A DNA stretch of 64,000 nucleotides from Streptomyces sp. P9-A4 (GCF_036634195.1 NZ_JAZIFY010000001.1:1932501-1996500), one strand, 5' to 3'; positions 9,027 through 18,103 are shown, counted from the stretch's first letter. A program made the numbers and translations. Notes: a model not told the origin generated them from the letters alone.

Positions 9027-9114
9027 GGCGCGTACCGACGGGCGGGCCGGGGCCGTCGCGGTACGCCTCCGCCGCGTACCGACCCGCAGGCCGCGGCCGT
9101 CGTCGCGCCGCGCC

Positions 9115-9621
9115 TCAGCCGAGGAGCGAGCGGCCCATCAGGATGTCGTCCACGTACTCCCCGCCGAGGAACAGCTCGCCCGGCAGCACACCCTCCACCG
9201 CGAAGCCCTCGGAGGCGTAGAGGGCGCGGGCCGGGGCGTTGTGGCCGAGCACCCGCAGGGTGATCCGGACGGCGCCCTGCTCCCTGGCCCGCTCCATCGC
9301 GGCCCGCAGCAGCGCCCGCGCCACGCCGAGCCCCCGGGCGGACCCGGCGACGGCCAGACCCTGGATCTGCCGGACGTGGGCGGTGGCGGCGAGCGGCGTC
9401 GGCGGCGCCACCCGGACGTAGCCGACGACCGCTCCCCCGCGCACCGCCACGAGGTAGTCCCCGGGCAGATGGCGCGCGTCGAAGAAGGGCTCGCCCGGCT
9501 CCGGGGCGGGCAGCACCGCGTGCAGGGTCGACCAGGTGGTCCGGTCGAGCTCCGCCAGAGCGGCGTCGTCGTCCTGCACGGCGGTACGTATCAGCGTCTC
9601 CGGCACGATCATGACGGCCAC
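9115..9621 (-). CDS. GNAT-family N-acetyltransferase
   Basis: A 168-residue acetyl-CoA-dependent transferase. The acetyl-CoA-binding loop region reads QIQGLAVAGSARGLGVARALLRAAMERA (Q/RxxGxG/A type), followed by the ALYASEGF signature that closes the fold. The start is GTG at 9621, with an in-frame ATG at 9612; neither has a clear ribosome site. It is divergent from the TIGR01777 gene only 29 bases away, so the promoters overlap. The acceptor substrate is unknown. Confidence 0.9.
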   Translation of the reverse strand: MAVMIVPETLIRTAVQDDDAALAELDRTTWSTLHAVLPAPEPGEPFFDARHLPGDYLVAVRGGAVVGYVRVAPPTPLAATAHVRQIQGLAVAGSARGLGVARALLRAAMERAREQGAVRITLRVLGHNAPARALYASEGFAVEGVLPGELFLGGEYVDDILMGRSLLG

Positions 9622-9650
9622 TGTGCCACGCGCCCGCCGGGGAGGGCAGG

Positions 9651-10571
9651 ATGGTGCCCATGCAGCGTTCCGCCACTCGCAAGCGCATCGCCGTCACCGG
9701 CGCCTCCGGGCTCATCGGCTCGGCCCTGATCCGCTCCCTGCGCGCCGACGGCCACGACGTCCTCCGGCTGGTCCGCCGGCCCGCCCGGACCGCCGACGAG
9801 GTCACCTGGGACCCGAAGCGGCTGTACGTGGACGCCGCCGGGCTCGTCGGTGTGGACTCCGTCGTCCACCTGGCGGGCGCCGGGGTCGGCGAGCGCCGCT
9901 GGAACGAGGCGTACAAGCGGGAGATCCGGGACAGCCGGGTGCTCGGCACGACCGCGATCGCCCAGGCCCTCGCCTCGCTCGCGCAGCCGCCGGAGTCCCT
10001 GGTGTGCGGCACGGCGCTCGGCTGGTACGGGGACACCGGCAGCCGCGCGGTCGACGAGAGCGCCCCCGCGGGGACGGGCTTCCTGCCCGAGGTCTGCGTG
10101 GAGTGGGAGGCCGCCGCCGCGCCCGCGGAGGAGGCCGGCATCCGGGTCACGTACGCCCGCACCGGCCTGGTCGTGGCGCGCGAGGGCGGGGCGTGGGGGC
10201 GGCTCTTCCCGGTCTTCCGCGCGGGGCTCGGTGGGCGGATGGGCGACGGCCGCCAGTACTGGTCGTACATCTCCCTCCACGACGAGGTGGCCGCCCTGCG
10301 CCATCTCGTCGACACCCCGGCGCTCTCCGGCCCGGTGAACCTGACGGCCCCCGACCCCGTCACCAACCGCGAGGTGACGGCGGCGATGGGCCGGGTGCTG
10401 CACCGGCCGACCGTCTTCACGGTGCCCGCGCCCGCGCTGAGGCTGGTGCTCGGCGACTTCGCGCAGGACGTGCTGGGCAGTCAGCGGGTGCTGCCGGGGC
10501 GCCTGTTGGAGACGGGCTTCGAGTTCGCGTTCCCGACGATCGACGACGCGATCAGGGCCGCCGCCCACTGA
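9651..10571 (+). CDS. TIGR01777 family NAD(P)-binding epimerase-like protein
   Basis: A 306-residue extended SDR. The N-terminal RIAVTGASGLIGSAL motif binds NAD(P). GWYGDTG and the C-terminal DUF1731 block (DVLGSQRVLPGRLLETGFEFAFPTIDDAI) identify the TIGR01777/YfcH-SulA family, linked elsewhere to cell division in cyanobacteria and plastids but not characterised in Streptomyces. The ATG at 9651 follows GGGAGGGCAGG with normal spacing; the ATG at 9660 is an alternative. Confidence 0.93.
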   Translation: MVPMQRSATRKRIAVTGASGLIGSALIRSLRADGHDVLRLVRRPARTADEVTWDPKRLYVDAAGLVGVDSVVHLAGAGVGERRWNEAYKREIRDSRVLGTTAIAQALASLAQPPESLVCGTALGWYGDTGSRAVDESAPAGTGFLPEVCVEWEAAAAPAEEAGIRVTYARTGLVVAREGGAWGRLFPVFRAGLGGRMGDGRQYWSYISLHDEVAALRHLVDTPALSGPVNLTAPDPVTNREVTAAMGRVLHRPTVFTVPAPALRLVLGDFAQDVLGSQRVLPGRLLETGFEFAFPTIDDAIRAAAH

Positions 10572-10776
10572 ACCCGGCACCGGCCCGCCCGCTTCCGGCA
10601 CCGGTTCCTCCCCTCCCCTTACCCTGCGCTCCCCCGTGCCACAAGCACCCCGGTGCGCGCGGATGGCACCCGTGGGAGCGCTGCCTAGGCTCGACGAGAA
10701 CGGCGAACTCGGGCATTCCGGAGGCCTGTTGGGGGCATAGGCATCCCACCGGCCGCGCCGACCTGGGGAGGGGCAC

Positions 10777-12165
10777 GTGCTCAACAGCGCAGACAGCGCA
10801 AGGACCGCACAGCATACGGACGTCGAGGACGACGGCACACGGGCCGTCGATGTCGTCGTCGTGGGAGCCGGGGTCGCGGGACTCGCCGCCGCCCATCGGC
10901 TGACCGGCGCCGGGCTCTCCGTCGCCGTCCTTGAGGCGGAGCCGCGGATCGGGGGCCGGATGGCCACCGAGGCCGTCGACGGCTTCCTGCTCGACCGGGT
11001 CGGGCCGCTGCTCACCCTGTCGTACGAGGAGCTGCGCGCCGTACCGGGCCTCGACGGCCTCGTGCTGCGCCCCTTCGCCCCGGGCGTGCTCGTGCACAGC
11101 GACGGCCGGTACGCGCGGTGGGGCGCCCCGCACCCGCGCCGGACGCCGGGCGGGCCCCGGGGAGCGGGCCACCGGAGCGTGGGGGGAGCGTTCAGCGTGG
11201 CACGCGCCCTCGCGAGCGCCCCCCGTCATCCGGCCGCCTCGCTCGACCAGGCGCGGCTCGGCGCGTCCCTGGTCCGGCTGGCCGCGACCCCGACGCAGCG
11301 GGTGCTCGCCCGCCCCGAGCGGACCGCCCGCGAGGCGCTGACCGCCCGGCTGCCCGCCAGGACCGTGCAGGGGGTGCTGCGCCCGCTGCTCGCGGCGCTG
11401 CTCGGCGACCCGGACCTCGGCATGTCGAGCCGCCATGCCGATCTCGCGCTGCGCGCCTTCGCGCGGGGCAGGCTGACCGTCCCCGAGGGCGGTTCGGCGG
11501 CGCTCCCGGAGCGGCTGGCGGCGGCGCTGCCGCCGGGCACGGTCCGGACGGGGGTCCGGGTCACGGAGGCGTCGGTCTCCCGGGTGACGACGGAGCGGCA
11601 CGGGGTGTTCCGCTGCCGGTCGGTCGTCATCGCGACGGGGGCGCGGACGGCCGCCGAGCTGCTGCCCGGTCTGCGCCGGCCGGCCTTCCACCCGGTGACG
11701 GTGCTGCACCACACGGCGCCGGTGGCGCCGACGACGGACCCGACGCTGCTCCTGGAGTCCGACCCGGGCGGGCCGGTGGCCCACACCTCCGTGATGAGCG
11801 CGGTGGATCCGAGCCGGGCGCCGGAGGGCCGGGCCCTGATCACCTCGACGGTGCTCGGGGCGCCGCCGGACGACACGGAGCGACGGGTCCGCAAGCACCT
11901 CGCCGCGCTGTACGGCACGTCGACGGACGAATGGGAGCTGCTGGCCCTGCGCCACACCCGGGACGCGGTCCCCGCGATGGCGCCCCCGCACGACGCCCGC
12001 CGCCCGGTCCGGCTGCTGGCGGGCCTCTACGCCTGCGGCGACCACCGGGCCACGAGCACCCCGCAGGGCGCCCTCGCCTCGGGCCGCCGGGCGGCCGGAG
12101 CCCTGCTGACCGACCTGGGTCTACGGGCGCCGGGCGAACCGACGGAGGAGGAAGCGGCGGCCTGA
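10777..12165 (+). CDS. FAD-dependent amine-oxidase-like oxidoreductase
   Basis: A 462-residue flavoprotein. A dinucleotide-binding motif (VVVVGAGVAGLAAAHRL, residues about 25-41) is followed by the GG doublet of EAEPRIGGRMATE. A C-terminal FAD block ends LLAGLYACGDHRATSTPQGALASGRRAA. This architecture is that of the protoporphyrinogen/amine oxidase and phytoene-desaturase-like group; the substrate is not determinable. The start is GTG behind a GGGGAGGGGC ribosome site. The 205 bases upstream show no clear promoter motif. There is no signal peptide, so it is probably cytosolic or membrane-associated. Confidence 0.9.
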   Translation: MLNSADSARTAQHTDVEDDGTRAVDVVVVGAGVAGLAAAHRLTGAGLSVAVLEAEPRIGGRMATEAVDGFLLDRVGPLLTLSYEELRAVPGLDGLVLRPFAPGVLVHSDGRYARWGAPHPRRTPGGPRGAGHRSVGGAFSVARALASAPRHPAASLDQARLGASLVRLAATPTQRVLARPERTAREALTARLPARTVQGVLRPLLAALLGDPDLGMSSRHADLALRAFARGRLTVPEGGSAALPERLAAALPPGTVRTGVRVTEASVSRVTTERHGVFRCRSVVIATGARTAAELLPGLRRPAFHPVTVLHHTAPVAPTTDPTLLLESDPGGPVAHTSVMSAVDPSRAPEGRALITSTVLGAPPDDTERRVRKHLAALYGTSTDEWELLALRHTRDAVPAMAPPHDARRPVRLLAGLYACGDHRATSTPQGALASGRRAAGALLTDLGLRAPGEPTEEEAAA

Positions 12166-12206
12166 GCCGGGCGGGTCACCAGGGCCGGGAAGGCGGCCTG
12201 AGCCAA

Positions 12207-12257
12207 ACGGGCGGGCGCCCCGGGGCCTCGCACGGGACGGGCGGGCGCCCCGGGGCC
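12207..12257. repeat. 21-base direct repeat with internal palindromes
   Basis: ACGGGCGGGCGCCCCGGGG plus CC occurs at 12207-12227 and again at 12237-12257 (30-base period), between two convergent genes. Each copy contains the palindrome GGGCGCCC, so the pair may act as a two-sided terminator. Confidence 0.6.
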
Positions 12258-12260
12258 GGG

Positions 12261-13940
12261 TCAGCCGATGGCTGCCACCCGGTCCCGGTACGTGCGGGCC
12301 GCCGCCGCGTCCCGGTACGGCTCCAGGCGTCGTTCGAAGTCGCGTACGTACTCCACCGCCCGCGCCGACCGCATCTCCGAGGCCTGCTGGGCGGCCTCCG
12401 CGCCGAGTGCGCACGCCTGGTCCAGTTCGCCCAGGGCCAGTCGCGACGTCGCCAGGACCACCCGGCAGAAGAGGCGGCTGCGGGCGTAGCCGGGGGCCCT
12501 CAGCTGGAGGGCGCGCTCGGCGTGCTGGGCGGCGGGGCGGTACTGCTGGAGGTCCCGGTGGCAGTGGCACAGCTCGTCCGCGAGCTGGGCCTCGTCGAAC
12601 GTCCGGGCCCAGTACGGCACCTCGTCGCCCGGCCGGGACGCTTCGAGGGCGCGCTCGGCCCGTACCAGGGAGGCGCTGCACGCGCGGGCCTCGGAGAGGA
12701 CCGCGTGCCCGCGCGCCTCGACCGCGTGCAGCATCGCCTGGACGACGGGCGGTGCGGCGGGCCCGACGCCCTGCTGGGCGACCCGGGCGAGCTGCACGGC
12801 CTCCCGGCCGTGGCCGAGGTAGACGGCCTGGCAGCTCATGGTGAGCAGGACGTAGGAACCGTAGGCCCGGTCCCCGGCGGCCTGGGCGAGGCGCAGCGCC
12901 TGTACGAAGTAGCGCTGGGCGAGTCCGTGGGCGGCGATGTCGTACGAGGTCCACCCGGCGAGCCGGGTGAGGTCGGCGGCGGCGGCGAAGAGCCTGCGGC
13001 CCACGGACTCCCCGTACGTCCCGCGCAGCATCGGCTCGGTCTCGTGCTCCAGGTAGCGGACGAGGGCCTGGCGGGCGTGCCCGCCGCCGTAGGTGTGGTC
13101 GAGGGTGCGGAAGAGTTCGCCGACCGAGCGGAGGGCGGCGATGTCCCCGCCGGAGACCCGCTGGCCGGGCCCGCGGTCCGTACCGCGCTGCCGGGGCACG
13201 GAGAAGCGGCCCTGCGGCGGCACCCGGGGGTCGTGGGGCGGACGGTTGTCGTGCGGGGCGTGTGCGGCGCGGGGGTCACGGGGGTCGTACGGGGCCCGGG
13301 AGTCGCTCCCGGGACCGGAGTCACCGCCGAGGCGGGAGTCACCGCCGGGACGGGAGTCACCGCCGAGGCGGGAATCGCTCCCGAGGCGGGAATCGCGGGT
13401 GAGCCGGGTGTCGTGTGCGAGCCGTGTCTCGTGCCCGAGGCGCGCGGTGGCGGTGGCGGCCGTGCGGGCGCCCGGTGGCTGCTCCCCGCGCGCGACCCGG
13501 TCGTCGGCGCGACCGATCAGCCAGTCGCGGCTGGGCACGACCAGGCCCGCCGGAGTGAAGGCGATCTTGCGGAGTTCCGCGTGGCTGCCGGAGTCCTTGC
13601 GCCAGAGCCCGCTGACGATGTCCACCGCCTCTTCCGGGGTCGCGGCGAACTCCAGGCCCGCGTAGACCGGCGCGCAGGCGTCGAGACCGAGGTCCTGGGC
13701 GGAGAGACGGCGGCCGAGCCGACGGGTGAAGACCTCGGCGATGAGCGCGGGAGTGGTGCCGCGCGGCTGCTGGCCCCGGAGCCAGCGGGTCACCGAGGTC
13801 TTGTCGTACCGCAGGTCGAGGCCGTGTTCCAGACCGAGCTGGTCGACCCGTCTCGCGAGCCCCGCGTGGGAGAACCCCGCTTCGGCGATGAGCGCGGCGA
13901 GCTGGCGGTTCGGGATGCGCTGCGGTGGTCGTTCCGTCAT
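12261..13940 (-). CDS. Regulatory protein with N-terminal HTH and helical (TPR-like) repeats, NsdA-like
   Basis: A 559-residue protein. Residues 10-65 form a lambda-repressor-like HTH (QLAALIAEAGFSHAGLARRV, then DKTSVTRWLRGQQPRG). The C-terminal ~300 residues are Ala/Leu/Arg-rich paired helices of TPR type (ALRLAQAAGDRAYGSYVL, ALQLRAPGYARSRLFCRVV). Between them is a low-complexity linker with hexapeptide repeats of the DSRLGG type. The arrangement resembles NsdA-like negative regulators of development and antibiotic production in Streptomyces (similarity by architecture, not by alignment). The ATG follows an AGGCAGGAGA site. It is divergent from lipB; the 288-base gap shows no convincing promoter elements. 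The long upstream open frame belongs to the antisense of lipB/lipA and was excluded. Confidence 0.85.
   Translation of the reverse strand: MTERPPQRIPNRQLAALIAEAGFSHAGLARRVDQLGLEHGLDLRYDKTSVTRWLRGQQPRGTTPALIAEVFTRRLGRRLSAQDLGLDACAPVYAGLEFAATPEEAVDIVSGLWRKDSGSHAELRKIAFTPAGLVVPSRDWLIGRADDRVARGEQPPGARTAATATARLGHETRLAHDTRLTRDSRLGSDSRLGGDSRPGGDSRLGGDSGPGSDSRAPYDPRDPRAAHAPHDNRPPHDPRVPPQGRFSVPRQRGTDRGPGQRVSGGDIAALRSVGELFRTLDHTYGGGHARQALVRYLEHETEPMLRGTYGESVGRRLFAAAADLTRLAGWTSYDIAAHGLAQRYFVQALRLAQAAGDRAYGSYVLLTMSCQAVYLGHGREAVQLARVAQQGVGPAAPPVVQAMLHAVEARGHAVLSEARACSASLVRAERALEASRPGDEVPYWARTFDEAQLADELCHCHRDLQQYRPAAQHAERALQLRAPGYARSRLFCRVVLATSRLALGELDQACALGAEAAQQASEMRSARAVEYVRDFERRLEPYRDAAAARTYRDRVAAIG
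13299..13442. repeat. 18-base tandem repeats coding a hexapeptide linker
   Basis: About eight 18-base units with a GGAGTC or GGAATC phase mark at 13299, 13317, 13335, 13353, 13371 and 13389, degenerating after 13407. On the minus strand they code D-S-R-L/P-G-G/S hexapeptides between the HTH and repeat domains of the regulator. Unit number is likely to vary between strains. Confidence 0.85.
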
Positions 13941-14228
13941 CAGCTGTGCGGTCTCCTGCCTTCCGGGTCCGGGCGGCAGCCCCGTCGGACCCTCATGGAA
14001 CGGCGTGAATTTAGCGGTCCTCACGGCCCGTACCGCCAGCTTCGCCCCACATTCATCCGATCGTGTGAGGATTGACGGCATCGCTGACGTAGACGCCCCC
14101 GTCCACCTGCCGGAGGGGCGTCCCCGCCACCGCCGTACAGTGGCATGGGCGCGAATGACGCATGGTGCCGCGCCGGCCCGGGATGATCCCCGGTCCCCGG
14201 TCCACGGCACCCAGGAGGAGGCATGGCC

Positions 14229-15044
14229 GTGAGTGAGCTGCGATTCGTCCGCCTTGGGTTCGGCGCGGAAGCCGTCGAGTACCAGGTGGCCTGGGACAAG
14301 CAGCGCGAAGTGCACGCCGCGCGGTTCGCCGACGAGACCGACGACACCTGTCTGCTCCTGGAGCACCCGCCGGTCTACACGGCCGGCCGGCGCACCCAGG
14401 AGAACGAGCGCCCGCTCGACGGGACGCCCGTGGTGGACGTCGACCGGGGCGGGAAGATCACCTGGCACGGCCCCGGCCAGCTGGTCGGCTACCCGATCAT
14501 GAAGCTGCCCCGCCCGGTGGACGTCGTCGCGCACGTCCGCCGACTGGAGGAGGCGCTGATCCGCACGGCCGCCGAGTTCGGCGTCGGGACGACCCGGATC
14601 GAGGGGCGCAGCGGCGTCTGGGTCCTGGGTGACCCGGTGGAGCAGCGGCCGTCGCTCGGCGGGCTCTCGCTCGACTTCGACCCCCGGCTGACCGACGAGG
14701 AGTTCGACCCGCGCCTGAACGGCCCCGAGTACGCCCCGTCCAACGCCGGCCAGCGCCGCGAGGACCGCAAGCTCGCCGCCATCGGCATCCGGGTCGCCAA
14801 GGGCGTCACGATGCACGGCTTCGCGCTCAACGTGAACCCGGACAACGCGTGGTTCGACCGGATCATCCCGTGCGGCATCCGCGACGCGGGCGTCACCTCG
14901 ATCGCCAACGAGCTGGGCCGGGACGTCACGATCGAGGAGGTGCTCCCGGTGGCGGAGCGCCATCTGCGGGACGTCCTGGAGGGCGCGGAGCTCAGGCCGC
15001 GCGAGATCGACCCTCCGGTGGCGGCGGAAACCGCCGCGGTCTGA
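14229..15044 (+). CDS. lipB: Octanoyl-[ACP]:protein N-octanoyltransferase (lipoyl transferase)
   Basis: A 271-residue enzyme that moves octanoate from ACP to the lipoyl domains of E2 and GcvH proteins; LipA then adds the sulfurs. The signature [12 protein letters not shown] lies at residues 73-84. Lys191 ([10 protein letters not shown]) and Cys215 (IIPCGI) are the catalytic pair. About 40 residues (near 140-180) form an insertion relative to the E. coli enzyme, common in actinomycetes. GTG at 14229 is chosen because AGGAGGAG (14213-14220) sits 8 bases before it; the ATG at 14223 is too close. It is followed by lipA with 102 bases between, probably one transcription unit. Confidence 0.96.
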   Translation: MSELRFVRLGFGAEAVEYQVAWDKQREVHAARFADETDDTCLLLEHPPVYTAGRRTQENERPLDGTPVVDVDRGGKITWHGPGQLVGYPIMKLPRPVDVVAHVRRLEEALIRTAAEFGVGTTRIEGRSGVWVLGDPVEQRPSLGGLSLDFDPRLTDEEFDPRLNGPEYAPSNAGQRREDRKLAAIGIRVAKGVTMHGFALNVNPDNAWFDRIIPCGIRDAGVTSIANELGRDVTIEEVLPVAERHLRDVLEGAELRPREIDPPVAAETAAV

Positions 15045-15146
15045 GGAATGCAGGGCGCTGGCCAGAGGTTGGCCAGACGTAGTAAGGCATGGGAAGCAAC
15101 GGCGTACCCTGGTGTGCGCCGAAGAATCGAAGCTACAGGAGCCGAT

Positions 15147-16115
15147 GTGTCCGCAGTCGCACCCGACGGACGCAAGATGCTGCGCCTGGAGGTCCGGAAC
15201 GCCCAGACCCCCATCGAGCGCAAGCCCGAGTGGATCAAGACCCGGGCGAAGATGGGGCCCGAGTACACGAAGATGCAGAGTCTCGTGAAGAGCGAGGGCC
15301 TGCACACGGTCTGCCAGGAGGCGGGCTGTCCCAACATCTTCGAGTGCTGGGAGGACCGCGAGGCCACCTTCCTCATCGGCGGTGACCAGTGCACCCGGCG
15401 CTGCGACTTCTGCCAGATCGACACGGGCAAGCCCGAGGCGCTGGACCGGGACGAGCCGCGCCGCGTGGGCGAGTCGGTCGTCACGATGGACCTGAACTAC
15501 GCCACCATCACCGGCGTCGCGCGCGACGACCTGGAGGACGGCGGCGCCTGGCTGTACGCGGAGACCGTGCGCCAGATCCACCAGCAGACCACGGACCGCG
15601 CCGACGGCCGTACCAAGGTCGAGCTGCTGGCCCCCGACTTCAACGCGGTGCCGGAACTCCTGGCGGAGGTCTTCGCCTCCCGCCCCGAGGTCTTCGCGCA
15701 CAACGTGGAGACGGTGCCGCGGATCTTCAAGCGGATCCGTCCGGGCTTCCGTTACGAGCGTTCCCTCGACGTCATCACGCAGGCCCGTGACTACGGTCTG
15801 GTCACGAAGTCGAACCTGATCCTCGGGATGGGCGAGACCCGCGAGGAGGTCAGCGAGGCGCTCCAGCAGCTGCACGACGCCGGCTGCGAGCTCATCACGA
15901 TCACCCAGTACCTGCGCCCCACGGTCCGGCACCACCCCGTGGAGCGCTGGGTGAAGCCGCAGGAGTTCGTGGAGCTGAAGGAGGAGGCCGACGAGATCGG
16001 TTTCTCCGGCGTGATGTCGGGCCCGCTGGTCCGTTCCTCGTACCGCGCCGGGCGTCTGTTCCAGCAGGCGATCGAGAAGCGCGGCGCGGTGGACAACGCC
16101 ACGCAGGCTGTCTGA
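15147..16115 (+). CDS. lipA: Lipoyl synthase (radical SAM)
   Basis: A 322-residue iron-sulfur enzyme that inserts two sulfur atoms into protein-bound octanoyl groups. Both clusters are visible: the auxiliary cluster Cys56, Cys61, Cys67 ([13 protein letters not shown]) and the radical-SAM cluster Cys82, Cys86, Cys89 (CTRRCDFC). The C-terminal RSSYRAG provides the Ser ligand of the auxiliary cluster. GTG at 15147 is chosen since ACAGGAG precedes it at good distance and the family starts here; the frame is open back to 15048. It completes the lipoate pathway with lipB and serves the sucB and pyruvate dehydrogenase complexes. Confidence 0.97.
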   Translation: MSAVAPDGRKMLRLEVRNAQTPIERKPEWIKTRAKMGPEYTKMQSLVKSEGLHTVCQEAGCPNIFECWEDREATFLIGGDQCTRRCDFCQIDTGKPEALDRDEPRRVGESVVTMDLNYATITGVARDDLEDGGAWLYAETVRQIHQQTTDRADGRTKVELLAPDFNAVPELLAEVFASRPEVFAHNVETVPRIFKRIRPGFRYERSLDVITQARDYGLVTKSNLILGMGETREEVSEALQQLHDAGCELITITQYLRPTVRHHPVERWVKPQEFVELKEEADEIGFSGVMSGPLVRSSYRAGRLFQQAIEKRGAVDNATQAV

Positions 16116-16121
16116 CCGCAT

Positions 16122-16146
16122 CCCGGGTTCACCGTGTGAATCCGGG
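16122..16146 (+). terminator. Small hairpin just after lipA
   Basis: CCCGGGTTCAC (16122-16132), CGT loop, GTGAATCCGGG (16136-16146): 10 pairs and one G-U. It begins six bases after the lipA stop. Confidence 0.7.
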
Positions 16147-16179
16147 CACAAGCAGTTACCGGTCGGTAGTGACCGGATC

Positions 16180-16231
16180 CGACGCGGCTCGTACGCCCCC
16201 GCAGCTCAGCGGGGATGTACGGGCCGCGTCG
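16180..16231 (+). terminator. Long near-perfect hairpin after lipA
   Basis: About 22 paired bases with one mismatch: outer arms CGACGCGGC (16180-16188) and GCCGCGTCG (16223-16231), inner GTAC/GTAC and CCCCGC/GCGGGG, 6-base loop 16203-16208. It lies between lipA and the GlnR sites, so it probably insulates the nitrogen gene from read-through. Confidence 0.75.
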
Positions 16232-16266
16232 CCGTCCCCCCGGCTCCGCCGCCTGGGCGCATCAAC

Positions 16267-16306
16267 GTTTCATCAGTGTTTGACCACCGGGTCACGCCCT
16301 GGTAAC
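16267..16306 (+). promoter_or_regulatory. Two GlnR-type boxes
   Basis: GTTTC-n6-GTTTG (16267-16282) and GTCAC-n6-GTAAC (16291-16306) match the GlnR consensus gTnAc-n6-GaAAc in layout. The second is the better match. They lie 88-127 bases before the small gene at 16394. Confidence 0.65.
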
Positions 16307-16393
16307 ACCAGTCTGTGAGCCTGGAAGCACTCACCGCCACCATCCGCTCACACCCCCGCCTCGTCTCACCCGCAATCGAGGGAGGACCCCGAC

Positions 16394-16609
16394 ATGCCGG
16401 CCGCATCGACGCACGTCCGCGTCACCGCGATCCCGTCCGTCACCGACGCCCTGAAGGCCGTGGAGTCACTGCTCCTCGGCGCCGGGCAGCGCACCGCCCG
16501 GCGCAACGCCTGGAACTCCGTCCTGGAGGACCGCCGTCGCGCCAAGGACCGGGTCGAGGCCCAGCACGTAATGGAGGTCGCGTCGGGCCGGACTTCCCGG
16601 GCCACGTAA
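16394..16609 (+). CDS. Small GlnR-regulated protein (SCO2195-like)
   Basis: A 71-residue basic, Ala-rich soluble protein (starts MPAASTHVRVTAIPSV, ends AQHVMEVASGRTSRAT) with one long predicted helix around residues 16-60. Position between lipA and the DUF4191 gene, size and upstream GlnR boxes match the family known from memory as 'SCO2195 family GlnR-regulated protein'. GGGAGG at 16381-16386 precedes the ATG. Function unknown; nitrogen-status regulation is inferred from the two boxes. An alternative longer frame from the GTG at 16315 is not supported. Confidence 0.8.
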   Translation: MPAASTHVRVTAIPSVTDALKAVESLLLGAGQRTARRNAWNSVLEDRRRAKDRVEAQHVMEVASGRTSRAT

Positions 16610-16619
16610 ACTTCAGGAC

Positions 16620-17324
16620 ATGGCGAGGAAGGCAAACACGGGCAGCGCTGACGCTGCGAACCAGGGGCGGCTCAAGCAGATCGCCCTCACGTACAAGATG
16701 ACCCGAAAGGCTGACCCTAAGGTCGGGCTTGTCGTCGCTGGCGTGGGCATCGTCGTACTCGGTGTCCTCCTCGCGATCGGCTTCCTGATCGGTCACCCGG
16801 TCTACCTGGGCATCCTGGGCTTCGTCCTGGCGCTCCTGGCGGCGGCCATCGTGTTCGGGCGGCGCGCCGAGCGCGCGGCCTTCGGACAGATGGAGGGCCA
16901 GCCGGGCGCGGCGGCGGCGGTGCTCCAGAACGTCGGGCGCGGCTGGACGACGACCCCCGCGGTCGCGATGAACCGCAGCCAGGACGTCGTGCACCGGGCG
17001 GTCGGCCGGGCCGGCATCGTGCTGGTGGCCGAGGGCAACCCCAACCGGGTCAAGACCCTGCTGGCGGCGGAGAAGAAGCGGATGAACCGCGTCGTGGTGG
17101 ACGTGCCGGTGCACGACCTCATCGTCGGCGACGGCGAGGGCCAGGTGCCGCTGAAGAAGCTCCGTACCACCATGCTCAAGATGCCCCGGGTGCTCACCGG
17201 CCCGCAGGTGACGGTGGCCAACGACCGGCTCCGGGCGATGGGCGACCTCATGAGCAACATGCCGTTGCCGAAGGGCCCCATGCCCAAGGGCATGCGGATG
17301 CCGCGCGGCGGAAAGGCGCGCTGA
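16620..17324 (+). CDS. DUF4191 domain membrane protein
   Basis: A 234-residue protein with two adjacent transmembrane helices near residues 37-60 and 61-82 (VGLVVAGVGIVVLGVLLAIGF and VYLGILGFVLALLAAAIVF). A conserved cytosolic part follows (FGQMEGQPGAAAAVLQNV, DVVHRAVGRAGIVLVAEG, and a basic Met-rich tail KGPMPKGMRMPRGGK). This is the actinobacterial DUF4191 family, always near lipA/glnA. Function unknown. It starts ten bases after the small GlnR-controlled gene and so may be co-transcribed with it. Confidence 0.93.
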   Translation: MARKANTGSADAANQGRLKQIALTYKMTRKADPKVGLVVAGVGIVVLGVLLAIGFLIGHPVYLGILGFVLALLAAAIVFGRRAERAAFGQMEGQPGAAAAVLQNVGRGWTTTPAVAMNRSQDVVHRAVGRAGIVLVAEGNPNRVKTLLAAEKKRMNRVVVDVPVHDLIVGDGEGQVPLKKLRTTMLKMPRVLTGPQVTVANDRLRAMGDLMSNMPLPKGPMPKGMRMPRGGKAR

Positions 17325-17343
17325 TCCACGACCTGACGAGAAA

Positions 17344-17373
17344 GGCCCCGGACCGTGAGAACGGTCCGGGGCC
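17344..17373. terminator. Bidirectional terminator hairpin
   Basis: Perfect 13-bp stem (17344-17356 with 17361-17373), GAGA loop, between the convergent DUF4191 and RDD genes. Confidence 0.88.
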
Positions 17374-17391
17374 CTTCTCGTGCCCGGCGCG

Positions 17392-17859
17392 TCAGATGCG
17401 GACCTGGACGGCGCCGGAGAGGCGGTCGTGGAGGCCGCGGCCGTCGCGGTCCCAGATGAGGGCGGGAAGGGCCAGGCAGACGAGCAGGGAGCGGAGCGCG
17501 ACGCGCGGCAGGCCGAGGCGCCCGCCGTGCACGGAGACGACCTGGAGGCCGAAGAGGCGCTTGCCGGGCGTCGAGCCGATGGTGCCGACGGTCAGCACGC
17601 TCAGGACGAGCAGGATGACCAGGGCCCAGTTGCCGGTGGCCTGGTTGTAGCCGTCGGTGATCAAGCCGTATGCGATCAGCGTGCAGAGGGCCCAGTCGAC
17701 GGCGAGGGCGCCGAGCCGCCGTCCGGGGCGGGCGATCGAGCCGGGGCCCTCCTCGGGCAGTCCCAGCTGCTGACCGCGGTAGCCGAAGTCCACGCCGGCC
17801 TCTTCGGCCGCCGCGCGGGGGCCGGAGAGCCAGGATCCGAGTGCTTGCCTGTTGTCCAC
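17392..17859 (-). CDS. RDD-family membrane protein
   Basis: A 155-residue membrane protein. The RDD domain (from about residue 47) contains the conserved Arg/Asp pattern: PGRRLGALAVDWALCTLIAYG, then the helix WALVILLVLSVLTVGTIG, then TPGKRLFGLQVV and the final WDRDGRGLHDRLSGAVQV. About three transmembrane helices are expected. The start is GTG at 17859 (VDNRQALGSWL); the frame extends far upstream but only as antisense to the glnA leader. It is divergent from glnA. RDD proteins are poorly characterised; some act in ion homeostasis. Confidence 0.9.
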   Translation of the reverse strand: MDNRQALGSWLSGPRAAAEEAGVDFGYRGQQLGLPEEGPGSIARPGRRLGALAVDWALCTLIAYGLITDGYNQATGNWALVILLVLSVLTVGTIGSTPGKRLFGLQVVSVHGGRLGLPRVALRSLLVCLALPALIWDRDGRGLHDRLSGAVQVRI

Positions 17860-17966
17860 CCGACCACGGTACTGCGCCCGTTTTTGATCACTTCGGCCCG
17901 GGTGGGCGTAGCCGGGTCCGGCCGGCCGCCGAGCGCGCCGGAACCCCTCGGGGACACCCAGCCCGG

Positions 17967-18004
17967 TTAACTTCGACGAAACAATTGGGTCATGCTTGAG
18001 AAAT
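17967..18004 (+). promoter_or_regulatory. GlnR box pair upstream of glnA
   Basis: TTAAC-TTCGAC-GAAAC (17967-17982) matches gTnAc-n6-GaAAc at nine of ten weighted positions. GTCAT-GCTTGA-GAAAT (17989-18004) is a second box 22 bases on, the same spacing seen in known Streptomyces glnA promoters. The glnA start is 100 bases downstream. Confidence 0.85.
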
Positions 18005-18103
18005 CCCGTCTGCCTATGGTCGGGTCCAGCGTGTGCCACCGCACTGGCCGCACGACCGAGCTGCAACCCCGCCCCTCCCCGGGCCGGGAGTAGGAGGAGT
18101 TGG

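Noticed and set aside
16315..16701. Plus-strand frame starting at GTG 16315
   Set aside because: It overlaps the better supported 71-residue gene and DUF4191 gene and has no conserved features.
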